Source: Guyanagaster necrorhizus (Eukaryota; Basidiomycota; Agaricomycetes; Agaricales; Physalacriaceae). From it: a DNA stretch of 64,000 nucleotides. The notes under the pieces were generated by a model. It saw only the letters and a list, made by a program, of their open reading frames with translations, was not told where the DNA came from and ran no database searches. Below are positions 37,487 through 48,743 of the stretch, in pieces (the first letter of the stretch is position 1; every line of letters begins with the position of its first letter). Both the position numbers and the translations under genes were made by a program. The stretch covers positions 889,654 to 953,653 of the forward strand of contig NW_025064889.1 in assembly GCF_019112545.1 (NCBI RefSeq). Reading direction: 5' to 3'.

Positions 37487-40400
37487 TCAGCCCTTTCTTT
37501 TATCTTCTCAACTCTGGAGTCTGAGCTAAAGTTCTCCAGTCCTTCAGCTTCTCTTTGCAGCTCAGCTATCTGTGCCCTAATGTCTTCTCTTGTGCACTTC
37601 TTCCTTAGGCAATCCTTGGACATATGGCTCTTCTGGCTGCAGTTAAAGCACTTGCCTTTCTTTTTGAGGTGATCAATATTCATAGGTTTGCCAGTGCCAA
37701 TGTATGTTGTTCTGGTGCCTGTCTTCTGAGCAGTGTAGGAGGGCATCAAGGTTGTGGCTGTGCTGAGTTTGATAGAAGCTCCTCTCCCAGTCTTCTTTCT
37801 ATTTTTCTCTTGTGGCTTCTTGTGATCCATCATTATTCTAGTGCTAGCTGTCTTCTGTCACAGCCTCTCCTTGTTCATCTCTGTGATTTGGGCCTTCCAG
37901 GCATTATATCCCTTTGGGATATTTGTGCTGATATTAGAGATCATACTAATGTAGAATAGAAGTACTCCCATCTTGAGATACTCGATTATCTATCTATCAT
38001 CATTAATACTTTCTCATATCCTAGCCAGCATCCTCAATTGTTCCAGTTTGTCAAAGTACTCACTTGCAACTTTATCACTCATGTAAAGCTCCTTCATCTT
38101 GTTCTTGTGGACTTCTTGTACAGCAGAATTGATGAATTTGTCTCAGATCATCTGTTTAAAGATGGGCCAAGACAGATACTAGTAATGTTGCTGGATGGTG
38201 GATCATAAGGTCAGAGCAATTAGAATTCACCACTGCTTGGTCTTGCTTTCAAAGTATAATGCCATGAAGGTGACCTTGTTCATGTTAGATCTCAGATAAG
38301 TGGTATATACCTTGAAGTACTGTTCACAGTCAATTAAGAAGTGGTTGATATCATCTGATACATCTTTGAAGAGTCAGAGAGTTCACAGAAGGTCAGGCTT
38401 GCATTGTAGTATGGCAGCATTCTGGGATAAAGCCATTATGGGATTAGAGTATTCTTTAAATGGGGGTTGTTTCCATTCCACTGGGGGGCCAGAGAAGAAG
38501 TGGAGAGAATGGTCATCAGCCATGGGACTTCCTTCAGAGGGGCTTCCTTTCACATGATCTACCCATCTCATATAGTGAAGCTCAATTGCATGGCTTTGGA
38601 GTCATTACCAGTTGGTTTAGAGGTTGAGGCTTGTCCAGCTCTGAAAAGGAGTCAGTTTTTTTGGTTGGTCCATAGATTTCAGAATCTGATGAGCTATAGC
38701 AGTTCTTAAGCTTTAGGCCAAGCAGGCTGATAGATGGCTTCTCAGCTTGGCATTATGAGTCAGGAAGATCTGGTCCAGGTTATTCAGATAGATAGTGCTG
38801 TATATATGACTTGTTGTAGGAATATTGACAGAGTGTTCAGCATCAGTTGCATTTCATAGCAGAAGGCCAGTAAGGCCTTTAGTCAATTCTCTGAGTGCAT
38901 ACTGTTATAAATATAAATAGCATAGTCAGTAGCAGCATATTGTAAAATATATCTTTTTTTATCATTGTCAGTGACTGAATACCTCCTTCCCAGAAGAGTC
39001 ATCAGCTAGCTAATCTCCTTTCATAGAGTTGCTGCCTCTTTCTGGTACAGTGCCTTGAATTCCTCTATCTGCATCTCTTGTATCATCCTCTCTAGTTCTT
39101 CTTTATCTGTTATCTCATACTCTAGCAATGAATCAGTCTTGTGAGAAAGATCATCTTTCTCATCCCTGCTGTTCTCTCTGCTGTCTCCACTTTCTGGTTT
39201 CTCTCCTTCAAAGAAGACATTGGGCTGGTTGTAAGTCATCTTAGGGGCCCAGATAGTTGCTGGACTGCCTTCCACTGGCTTGAGTAGGATGCTGCTGGTT
39301 AGGTTGAGAAGGCTCAGCCCCTTTGGCTTCATTGTTTTTCTGCCACTCTCTTTCTCTCTACTCTCTTGCTATATTGGCAGAAGTTGTTGTAAAATTGTTC
39401 ATTGAAAAAGAGAACAGTGATACATCCATGTAAAAATCATTGGAGAGCTTGGTTACTAACTCTGGTTCCAGGAGAGACCCAGAGCTCATACCCTCTGAGT
39501 ATAGAGCTGTCATCTGAGGAGAGAGAGCTACTGCTTTCAGTGCTTTTCTTGTAGGTTGGAGGTGAGGGCTTGTAGTCATCATCAAGGTTTTTGGCTTTGT
39601 CTGCAGTATATATCTTGGCAGTGGCCCACTGGTCTGCAGACTATAGGTCATCTCTATTGTTTGTTCTCTACTTGGGCCACTCCTATAGCTTATCACTACT
39701 CTCTGAGTCAGATGGTGAGTCTGTAACCCTGATTTGCTAGGCTTCTTCAGTGGGTGTTCCTGGGATTGAGCCTCCTTCTCATAGTAGAGATCTCCTTCTC
39801 TGTCTTTGTAGAGCCCATAATATTCTGATGGGACAGGCTTCCACTCTGCTGCTTGTTTTTTTCTAGCTCACTGTCTAAACTATGCATTGTAATATGTTTT
39901 GTCATCTATCCACTGCTGGTGATTGAGCTCCCTTTCCTCTGTATCTATCAATTCATCTAGGATTCTTATGTTGTAGAGGTCATCAGAAGTCAAAGAGATG
40001 AGACTGGAGACTGAGGGACTGAGACTTTCTCAGGAAGTGCAATACCTAGACTCACTTTCTGCAAGTCTTGCAACCTCATAAATGGAGTCCTGGGCATAGT
40101 CTCCAATGCTGGGCTCATAGAGAGTGATGGAAGGGTTGGAAGACAGTGACTCCTCAAAGAAGTTGTCAGAGAGGTCTTCATCCTTGTAGTCAAAGACAGG
40201 ATATGGTGGGACCCACTGGTTCCTGAATCTTGTATTTGGACACTGATCATATTAGTGAGCTGCTTGAGGAGGATAAGTTGGCTGTTGGAGTCCTTCTTCT
40301 TCCTGAAGACCCTTTTTATTCAGGTGACTAGGTCCAGCTTTAGATACAGTTCCAGCCTCAGACTGGAAGGAGGTTCTGGCAGAGGAAGGGATGTTGTAGA

Positions 40401-40605
40401 GAGAGAGATCAGAGATGACATTTCTGAGGATTTGCTGAATTTGTTGGAAAGATTGGTAGTGCCTGATTATCTAAGCTGTGATCAATTGATGTCTGTGGCA
40501 AAGTGTGATAATGGCTAATAAGCCTAAAAGAGTTTTTATGATCAAAGCTAAAAGCTTAAAGAATTTATCAGTGAGGTCAAGGGTTGTGATGTTAATAGCA
40601 GGCAT
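37480..40605 (-). pseudogene. A3 gag with N-terminal hydrophobic segment and intact zinc knuckle
   Basis: The ATG is at 40605 on the minus strand. Residues 18-36 (40554-40498) are hydrophobic with one Lys and a double Leu/Ile pattern, as in A1 and A4. Readable segments follow at 39990-40250, 39358-39696 and 39021-39332 (acidic), then a capsid-like region near 38570-37900. The zinc knuckle is at 37609-37650 (CX2CX4HX4C). The stop is at 37480-37482 in GATGAGTGAGTGATTCC. Confidence 0.82.
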
Positions 40606-40649
40606 TCAGTTTCTCTCACTTGTAATGAGCATGAAGAAAGGAAACTAGA

Positions 40650-40661
40650 AGTCTTGAACTA
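40650..40661 (-). promoter_or_regulatory. A3 primer-binding site (self-priming type)
   Basis: TAGTTCAAGACT (minus strand) is the perfect complement of the 12-nt transcript-start element AGTCTTGAACTA of the same LTR (40821-40832). It begins two bases from the LTR end. Confidence 0.78.
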
Positions 40662-40663
40662 AT

Positions 40664-41138
40664 TATTAGGCCCAAGTGACATATGCTCTATAACACATAG
40701 TAAATAAGCACTGTATTGTGTTTATACAATCACACTTAAGTCCACTTGATGTGTTTGTAGATATTATGTCCTAAGATCAATGCAAGTAGTTAACTTGAAA
40801 TAAAATGGTAGAATAAAGAATAGTTCAAGACTAGAGATATATAGTATCAACTATGCTACTTATATACTGTTTATCTTCTTGATAAATATAGTACTACTAA
40901 TTGTGAGTGTCTGTGCTATAGTGTTCATTGTCTTAGAGTGTTATAGTTACCTACAATAGGCTGCTTGTCTTGTTATCAGGGTATCACTTGTGTTTCAGAT
41001 AGTGATAGCTGTGCTAATCAAAATGTTCTCATAGTTCTAATATGGTCCCATGGTTCTAAGTGCTGGCTTAGGTGCTCTGACACATAAATAGAGATTAATA
41101 CTGTGAGAAAAGAAAGAAAAGATAAAGAAATTATAACA
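40664..41138 (-). repeat. A3 5' LTR
   Basis: 475 bp, TATTAGGCC (TG decayed to TA) to TTATAACA. The TATATAAG box on the minus strand lies 34 nt before AGTCTTGAACTA. Confidence 0.9.
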
Positions 41139-43435
41139 ATTAAGAATATCTATAAAACTATTTTAGAAAATTCAGATATCAGGAGATTTGTCTGAGAACA
41201 CTTTGCAAACTTAAATAGGATAGCACAATGCATGAAATATTGTGAGAGTACTTTCTCTGGAAAGAAAGCATATTTATGCTGCCCAGAAATCATAGTAATA
41301 GGATATTGATGCACATATACTGGTTATCTATTATTACCAAGCATAGTTGACCCAATACTTCATTAGGAGCCTTGCAAAGATATCTCAGATACAAAAGCCT
41401 TTATAAGAATAGCAGGAGTATTGTGAAATTTTATTAAAAATTTCACAGAACAGTCACTCCTATTGACAAGATTATTTTAGAAGGATGCAGAATTTAAGTT
41501 TGGAGAAGAAGAAATACAGGTGCAGGAAGATTTAAAAGAGGCTGTGTGAACTAGTTCAGGCCTGCAGCCTATAAACTATAATTTGCCAGACACAGTAATT
41601 CTTGCAGTAAATATGGAACCAGCAAGATTCAGATCTATTATCTTAAATACTAGAGAATGTGATTATTCTCAAGTGAAACAGGAAATATAGAGGTTATATA
41701 AAGCCTTAAGAGACTGGAAAGTATATCTAATAGGCCTTCCAACCTTTGTGGTTGAAGTAGACACTAGCATGATTAAAGAAATGCTTAAAAATTCAGACAT
41801 TGCACCTTTAGCTGCAGTAAACTGCTGAATTATTAAAATACTATCCTTTCATTTCATACTAGTATATGTCTCTGAGACTAAACATGAATCTGATGGTTTA
41901 TCAAGAAGACCATCACAAGAAGGAGATCTAACATCACTATCAGATGGAATAAAAGACTTTTTACATAAATACTATAGGTTATACTATAGCTGAGATAACC
42001 CTACTCATTCTATATTTGCTATCAAGGAAGAAGACACAGATAATTCTTGTGAATTAAATAATTCACTAACTTATGCTGATGTGCTAAGGATGATTTAACA
42101 AGTTCAATGGGATAAATGATTAATACAGGTCTTACAGTGGCATACAAAGCTAGAATGGCCAACAGAATATATAGATAAAGACTATGTGAAATTTATATAT
42201 TATGCAATAATTTTCTTCAAAAAAGACAACAAGTTATAGCATAAAAATGTGTAAGGCAAACATTAGCTGGTGTTGTCTCAGTCAAAGCATATACTAGTCA
42301 TGATAGCATGCCATGATAAGGTAGCTCATAAGAGATTTTACATAACCTATAAGTTAATAAAAATTCACTACTAGTGATATGAAAGTAGAGATTACTTGGT
42401 ATGTTCAAACTTGTCATTTATATCAAGTCTAGCAGACAAGACAAATTTATCTGCCTGCACTCTTATTTTTGAAAATGTATATGGACATTATGCTTATGCC
42501 AATGTCTAGACAATATAAGTATATTATGCAAGAGTGGTGTTCTATGAGCTATTATCTAGAATTTAGATGTTTGTAAAGAGAAACTGTGTGAACTATAAGA
42601 GAATGGATTTTTGAAGACATTCTCTGTAGGTAGAGATTATTAATCAAAATTGTTACAGACAATAGAAAAGCCTTTGTTGCAGCTATAGGATATCTCAGCA
42701 AAAGATATCATATCAACTATATTAGAACTTTGAGGTATAATTCATGAGCCAATAGAATAGCTGAATGGCCTCACTTTAATGTTTGGCAAGATCTATTCAA
42801 AGCATCTGATGGTAATCAGAAAGCATGAAGTCAGAATGCATATTCAGTATTCTGGGTAGACAGAATCACCACTAGAAAAAAAATGGGTTGTTCTCTATAC
42901 TTTGCAGCTATGAGGACTGAACTATTAATGCCTATAAACATAAGAGTTTATGCCTTCACCTGAAAATATTATAAACATTATGCTTATTGTCAGATAAGCT
43001 ATCAGTCTACAGAAGCATGCAGAAGATTTAGACCATATACAATCTAAAGTATATAAAGCCCAATGAAAAGCAGCCTTAAAATTTAAAGAGGATTATTAGT
43101 ATTCTATTAAAGACTTTAATTTCACAAAAGGAAGTCTAGTCTTAATGCAAAATACACAAGTGGAAAAGACATTGAACCCTTCATGCATACCAGAATTGGA
43201 AAGCAGAAGAGGGCCAAATGTGTTGCTTGGATCCACCTCTTCTCCTCTAATTTAGCATATACAATTTGGTATTCAGATGTCAAAGTCATATGAACTTTCA
43301 GTATAATCAAAAGTTCACAGGTATTGACTTCAAGACAGAAAAATAGAGAATTGCAGGACACTATCAAGAAAGACAGGATTTCAAGACTATTAAAAGTCAA
43401 CTGTCACCAGCTAAAAGCAATGTAAGCATGAGCTG
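41139..43435 (+). pseudogene. C: RT end, RNase H, integrase
   Basis: Begins inside RT (near 41155, a Y-x-T-I block followed by DIRRFV). The RT thumb follows with a DAEFKFG block near 41485. RNase H starts near 41600, with the LSRRPS motif near 41905 typical of the end of this domain in gypsy elements. Integrase is at about 42230-43100 and the C-terminal KGSLVLM-like block near 43130. TGA and TAG stops are spread throughout. The sequence is collinear with 6944-8750, so the same C copy was split. The RT palm with its catalytic Asp residues is missing. Confidence 0.78.
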
Positions 43436-45377
43436 AGTCTTCAATATCACAGAAATATGAACTAGCTGAAGTCAAAACACTAGCTATAGTGCCAAACAGA
43501 TTTTAAAAGTTAGCTTATATATGCAAAAATAAAAATTTGCAAATATACCACCAATAGGATTATAGAGAGCAACTGCTAAAGATATGGCATCTATCTTATC
43601 CAAAATTCTCTCTATAGAGTCTTCTGAATTCTTTATGAAAGAGAAAGACAAGACATTGTGATTAGCTATTTCTTCCACACAAGTTCTACCCTAATGATGG
43701 ACACAATTAGTACAGTCCACTTTCAGTTCCATAAAGATGCATTTCTGATTTCTAGCCATACAAGAAAGACAGAGATAATGAGCCTATTAACAAAGAATTA
43801 GTATACAAGATACCTTTAATCAAAATTCACAATATACTTTTATAGAATAAATAGGACATGTTTGAGACTCTTATCACAGAAGGCACAGAAATTAGCCTCA
43901 AATTATTGACCTTCAAAGGCCATATAAGGAACAACATATTCTGAGACCTTCTCAGCAATTTTCTGAATATTATTCAAGGTTTCTTCTCTAGCAGCAAGAG
44001 TTTCAATGTTCAGGAAGTCATCTCAGCTATCTGCATCTGCACTGCCCTTAAATCAAAAGTCAATATAGAAACATAAAGAAGAAATTTCAGAACATACCCA
44101 AGAGCCAGGACTGTTGACTGCTGATTCAGTTTGTTGTGAGTTGTCATCTTTATCTGAAAATCAAATAGTGTCTCTCTTGTTTAAAGGATTGGTACTGGTC
44201 TAAGAGGATTTAAACAATGCAGTTTTATTGCTACCTGCAACTGGAGATCTTATAAAGATATCATCATTAACAGAGAAACTAGAATAGAGCAAGTTCTCAA
44301 GGCATTCAATAATGCTCTATACTGTTTTAGGAATAGTAGGAGTGTTAGTGTCATTGAAGGTGACTCCAGAATAGTATTGGTTGAACAACTGGATCTAGAC
44401 AGTATGATAGTCATGAAGGTGAATAAATTGTCAGACATAGTTAGAAAACTATTTGAACTAAAAATTCTAATGGAAATCTAAGTAATGGATTGAAATTAAA
44501 GACTATCATAAATCAGCCATATCTCTCAAGTAAAATAAAAAGTTCACTACCTCAATATTCTTAGCTTCACCAAACTAGGATTACAAGGCCTTAGAAGTTG
44601 AATTCTCAGAAAAGGCTAAGATGTTTAAATGCTCAAGCTGAGCAACAAGCTCAAATAAGATAGGAGATTTAGAAGGAAATATAATAATAGTCATAAACTG
44701 ATAAAGAACACTCAGTTAATATGCTGTCTTTTATAGACAGAAAAAGTTTGTGAACAGTCAAAACAGATAACTGAAGCATTTATCACAGACTTGTAAATTC
44801 TAGCTATAAATATAGCCAGAACCTTAAGGAACCAAAAAATTAGCCACTTACACCAAAAATTTGCAATCTGATATCAAAACTATTTTTAACATTAATCTTT
44901 ATGACTAGAGAATTTCAATGGCAGTTAAAACTATTGAAAAATTAAAGTAACAGAGAGGAGACATGGTATCTATATTGTGATGCATTAATAAAATATATAA
45001 CATCACATAGACATTTTTACAAACTAAAAAGTTTATAAAGTCATAAAAGAAACTCACTTAGAAAATATGAAATTTCCAGTTTGAAAAATACACAAATATT
45101 TCTTAATCTAGACTAAGCCAAAATAGCTAATGAAAGAGAAGTCGCACTTAACAATATCAGTAACAAAATCATAGATATATTACATCTCAAAAACATGCTG
45201 AAGACATCAGCCAATGAGAACAGCAGCCTTCTCTCTGACATATCAAGAATGTTATTATTGGAACTTAGTCTTAGCAAATGAATGCCAAAAAAAGCATAGC
45301 CACTCTAACAATTCATACTATATAAAACTTTATGAAATAAAAGTTTATATCATGCAACTATAAGTAAAACCTCAAGC
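43436..45377 (-). pseudogene. Spliced gene remnant with Zn2Cys6-like cluster (second)
   Basis: Not a known gene. On the minus strand, exon-like blocks lie about 44690-44560, 44390-44180 and 44160-43840, then, after an intron-like segment with a TACTAAT branch-type motif and TTAATAG end, at 43790-43484. The last exon has a CX2CX6CX8CX2CX7C cluster at 43679-43771, the spacing of fungal Zn2Cys6 DNA-binding domains except for the last gap. A CxxC pair precedes it (CAFC). One in-frame TAG lies inside the cluster. It is convergent with C pol, with which it almost abuts. It may be a host gene or cargo of C. Confidence 0.5.
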
Positions 45378-45873
45378 TGTTATATGCATGTCACTGGCTT
45401 CTGCATCACCTCAACCAACCATGGATTCAATCATCAAAACTCACTGGACTCCAGCCACTTCTTATTATCTATTAATTTTATTTTCACTATTATTATTTCA
45501 TATTTATATTTCACATTGTAATATCTAAATCCTGAACTCAGTAGCAAATATTGACACTGAAACCCAATGAAACCCAACTTGGAATTAGCTTCCATTAGTA
45601 TATAAAGCCATGTATTATCATTGTAACTACTCAGTTTGAATATCAACTTGGATAGCTATCTACACTTCATACTCACTTCAACTTCTCTATCTTGTCTATC
45701 AGATTCTGCTCCAAAGAATACTCCTCTTCACTTCTCTGATGGAACTCTATTCTGTCCATTCAAATCCTTGAGCTCCAACTCAAGATGACATTGCCAATAG
45801 CTTCATTGATGCCCATGCACTCTGCCAGTCTCTGTGCATACACTCAAGCCACTCAATTGGCATGTTCCTACCA
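45378..45873 (+). repeat. B3 5' LTR
   Basis: 496 bp, from TGTTATATGC to CCTACCA. It has the TATATAAAG box at 45599-45607 and the predicted transcript start AGTTTGAATAT at 45633-45643. Confidence 0.94.
45599..45643 (+). promoter_or_regulatory. B3 LTR promoter: TATA box and self-primer
   Basis: TATATAAAG begins 34 nt before AGTTTGAATAT, the predicted 5' end of the transcript. The same spacing occurs in A3 and A4. Confidence 0.7.
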
Positions 45874-45875
45874 GT

Positions 45876-45886
45876 ATATTCAAACT
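45876..45886 (+). promoter_or_regulatory. B3 primer-binding site (self-priming type)
   Basis: ATATTCAAACT, two bases after the LTR, is the exact reverse complement of the 11-nt transcript-start element. No TGG start typical of a tRNA primer is seen. Confidence 0.75.
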
Positions 45887-45914
45887 CAAACCCTTGAGTC
45901 AAAAATTTTTATCA

Positions 45915-47373
45915 TGTCCACCACATTTATCCAACCCACAGAAACTGATCCTGAACAAATTCAGTCTATTCATCACAACATATTTTCCATAGAAGACATT
46001 TCAGCCTCCACCTCAAAGGAACAACCAAGCCTTTTTGGATTGGCCTCCAGTAGAGGACAATCTTTCTGTAAGAAAACCTACAATCACTCTAGCTTCACTA
46101 CCTACTAATCTAATTATGATGATTCCTCTAACTTTTTTGATGCTATCAGCATCTCAACTAATAGAGTCTGACAGGCCAGCCTGATGTATGGTGCTCAAAC
46201 TAACCCTTCAATAGACCTCTTATTCCTAGGCAACATGTATGAGAATTCAGACAGCCTAGACTCAGAAGGCAGAGGTGAAGACACCTCCACTCATACTTTT
46301 ATCTGATAGGAATCAGATAGTAATCCACTAAACCCTTTTCTAGGAGGGCCAGATAGACCAGGAGAATCAAAAGGATCAGATAGTTCCAATGGTCTAAGTA
46401 GTCCTGATAGTCTTGCAGGAAGCAACAATCCAAACCAGCAGGACATGTTCTTAGAGTTTATGAACCTGTTACAAGAAGTCTCTGCTTCCCTCAATAACTC
46501 TAAATCAGCCACTATTCATACTAAAGTCAAGAAACTGAAACTATTTGATAGCTCTGATCCTTACAAACTGAAGGCCTTCATTATCTCTCTTCAGTTGAAC
46601 TTCAACAACAGATCTACTGCATTTGCAACAGATGCTAGCAAGGTCAACTATGCCATTTTCTTTCTGGCCAGCACTATGCTTGACTGATTCAAATCAGACA
46701 TTTTTAACCTTAATCCACAGAACCTATCAGTCTAGCAATTCTCTTATATGGCTTTTTTAGATGAGCTTTATATCAACTTCAGCCTCTTGGATGCTATTAG
46801 AGATGCTAAAGATGCATTAGAACACTTTTGGATACATGATGGAGATTGAATCATGAAGTATATAGTCCAACTCAACTAGTATGTCTCACAAATTGGATAT
46901 AGAGATAACTCTCTCCACCATGCCTTTTACCATGGTCTCTGCACCCATATCAAGGATGATATAGCATACTATGGGAAGCCAAACAACCTTTATGATATGT
47001 GCTTCTTTGCCCAAGAACTTGATGCTCACTACTGGACTCAGAAGACTGAAATTGCCTATAAAAACTGAGATAATAAATTCTCCAACTAATTCTTCAACCT
47101 CAAATCTAAGGGTCTAACTCTTTTTTCTTGGACTCCAGCTCCACATTGAAATCTACTACCCTTAAACCCTATGCCAACAAGCTAGGTAAAGATAGCTGCC
47201 TTACTCAGAAAGAAAAAAACTGCCAGCACCAGAACAATCTTTGCATGTTCTATGGAGCCAAACACAAGACCAAGGACTGCAACAAGTGGAAGGTAGTGGC
47301 CTTCATCAAGGGTCATGCAGCTGAAGTCAACACTGCTTCTGTGAAGCCAGCTCCTATAGAGTCAAAAAACTAG
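45915..47373 (+). pseudogene. B3 gag
   Basis: ATG at 45915 (residues MSTTF, then QPTE). A Ser/Asp-rich region follows, then a capsid-like domain at 46445-46700 with KLFDSSDPYKLKAF and DASKVNYA motifs. The zinc-knuckle region at 47128-47373 has C-x3-G-x3-H-x4-C spacing but a Tyr in place of the second Cys (a TGT-to-TAT change). Several stops lie between the readable parts. The role is the nucleocapsid precursor. Confidence 0.82.
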
Positions 47374-48170
47374 GAAGCAACCTTATCATCTCTATGTGAG
47401 TTTAGAGTTATATTGACTCTATTTGCACACCAGAGGTCATCATTCTCAATGCAACATCCCTTTCTAATCACTCCTTCCATATCCCCCTCTCAGCAGAATT
47501 ACTGACTACCATAGAATCTGACAGCTTTCCAACTTGTATTCTTCTGCATTTTCTTGCCTTTATTGATTCTGATTCTAGCCACTGCTTTGTTGACACTAAG
47601 TATGTAGCTGCCAATGAAATTTTCATTCAAACCATTTCTAGTATACAACTTCGATTATTTGATGGCTCTATTGAGAGCCATATATCTCAAATTGCAACTA
47701 TCCCTATCTATTTCCTATCTGAAGACACCTTTCCTATTGACTTCTATATCACTCCTCTGGATTCATCTTGCAATCTTGTCCTAGGATACAACTGGCTCTC
47801 CCACTATAATCCATTGATTGACTAGGCTGAGAACAGTATCACTTTTTGCTCAAGCTACTAGGATCTCACTCTAACCAGTTCCACAGTCTCCACCACATCC
47901 CAAAGACTTCCATACTCATAGGATAACAGTTCATCTCTTTCTGAGCTCTTTAGCTCTATTTCAGGACTTTCATGTCCACCAGACTCTATCAGTCTAACTT
48001 CTGGGGTTCCACTCTATTCTAAGTCCATTTTGGATAGCCAGCAGACTCTATTCTCATATGAACCCATCTATTTCTATCCTCTCTCAGAGTCTTTTACTAT
48101 AAAAGTATATCCAAAGATCTCCATCATATCTGCTGCCACATTTGTCTGAGCCAGGGCAGAAGAAGGTGCT
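47374..48170 (+). pseudogene. B3 protease, cut by A4
   Basis: From about 47560 a frame reads a retroviral-type protease: ALIDS-like start with DSD in place of DSG, then SSHCFVD, and the later LVLGYNWLS and NPLID blocks near 47780-47820. The catalytic Gly is replaced by Asp. The sequence continues past a Ser-rich linker until A4 enters at GTGCT (48166-48170). Confidence 0.75.
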
Positions 48171-48687
48171 TGTTATAATTTTTCCTATTTTCTTTTCTTT
48201 TTTCCTTGGAAATGACCTTTATCTCTGCTTAGTCAGGGCACTTAAGCTGGTGCTTAGGACTATGGGAAAGCTTGGTCAGCAACCCAGTTGGTCATTCTCC
48301 TAGCACGTTGCTGTATGCTGTGAAGGGAGAGACAATGCTCCTTTTGTCTCACCTTGCACTACAATGATAATAAGCACAACAGCAAGACAACAGCTTTTGT
48401 GGAGAGCCTGGCAACAGCAGGGGTAACAGCTCTACAGCAGACAATATCTTTTGTGAACATTTATTTATAGCATGATAACAGAACAGTATATAAGTAGTAT
48501 AGCTCTCACTGTAATACCCCAGCTTCGAGCTAAAGTTTATTCTCTACCATCTTATCTCGAGCAACTTGCAACGCCTTGACCACACACCTCTGTTATCACA
48601 TCAGTGAACTCAGTCGGACATACCTGAAGTATGAGGTACCGAACTGTTTATCACATGGTAATAATCACATGGAGTTTGGGCTTAACA
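48171..48687 (+). repeat. A4 5' LTR
   Basis: 517 bp, TGTTATAATT to CTTAACA. Ten extra bases follow TGTTAT compared with the 3' LTR. Confidence 0.95.
48487..48533 (+). promoter_or_regulatory. A4 LTR promoter: TATA box and self-primer
   Basis: TATATAAG at 48487-48494; AGCTTCGAGCTAA at 48521-48533 begins exactly 34 nt downstream and pairs with the primer-binding site. The match ends at its first base, as expected of a transcript 5' end. Confidence 0.75.
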
Positions 48688-48688
48688 A

Positions 48689-48701
48689 TTAGCTCGAAGC
48701 T
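48689..48701 (+). promoter_or_regulatory. A4 primer-binding site (self-priming type)
   Basis: TTAGCTCGAAGCT starts one base after the 5' LTR and is the exact reverse complement of 48521-48533. The pairing fails at the next base. Confidence 0.8.
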
Positions 48702-48743
48702 TCTTGCTTCCCTTTCTCAGGCCCAACCATGCTGAGAAACTGA

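Larger units (their letters stand above)
33076..41138 (-). mobile_element. A3: divergent family A element with mismatched flanks
   Basis: The 3' LTR is about 33076-33482 and the 5' LTR 40664-41138. Full gene order gag to chromodomain is on the minus strand. The left flank is the B2 tail and the right flank is family C RT. No matching target duplication is visible (GTTAC before, ATTAA after), so one flank has been lost. Its LTR and priming sequences differ from those of A1, A2 and A4. Confidence 0.88.
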
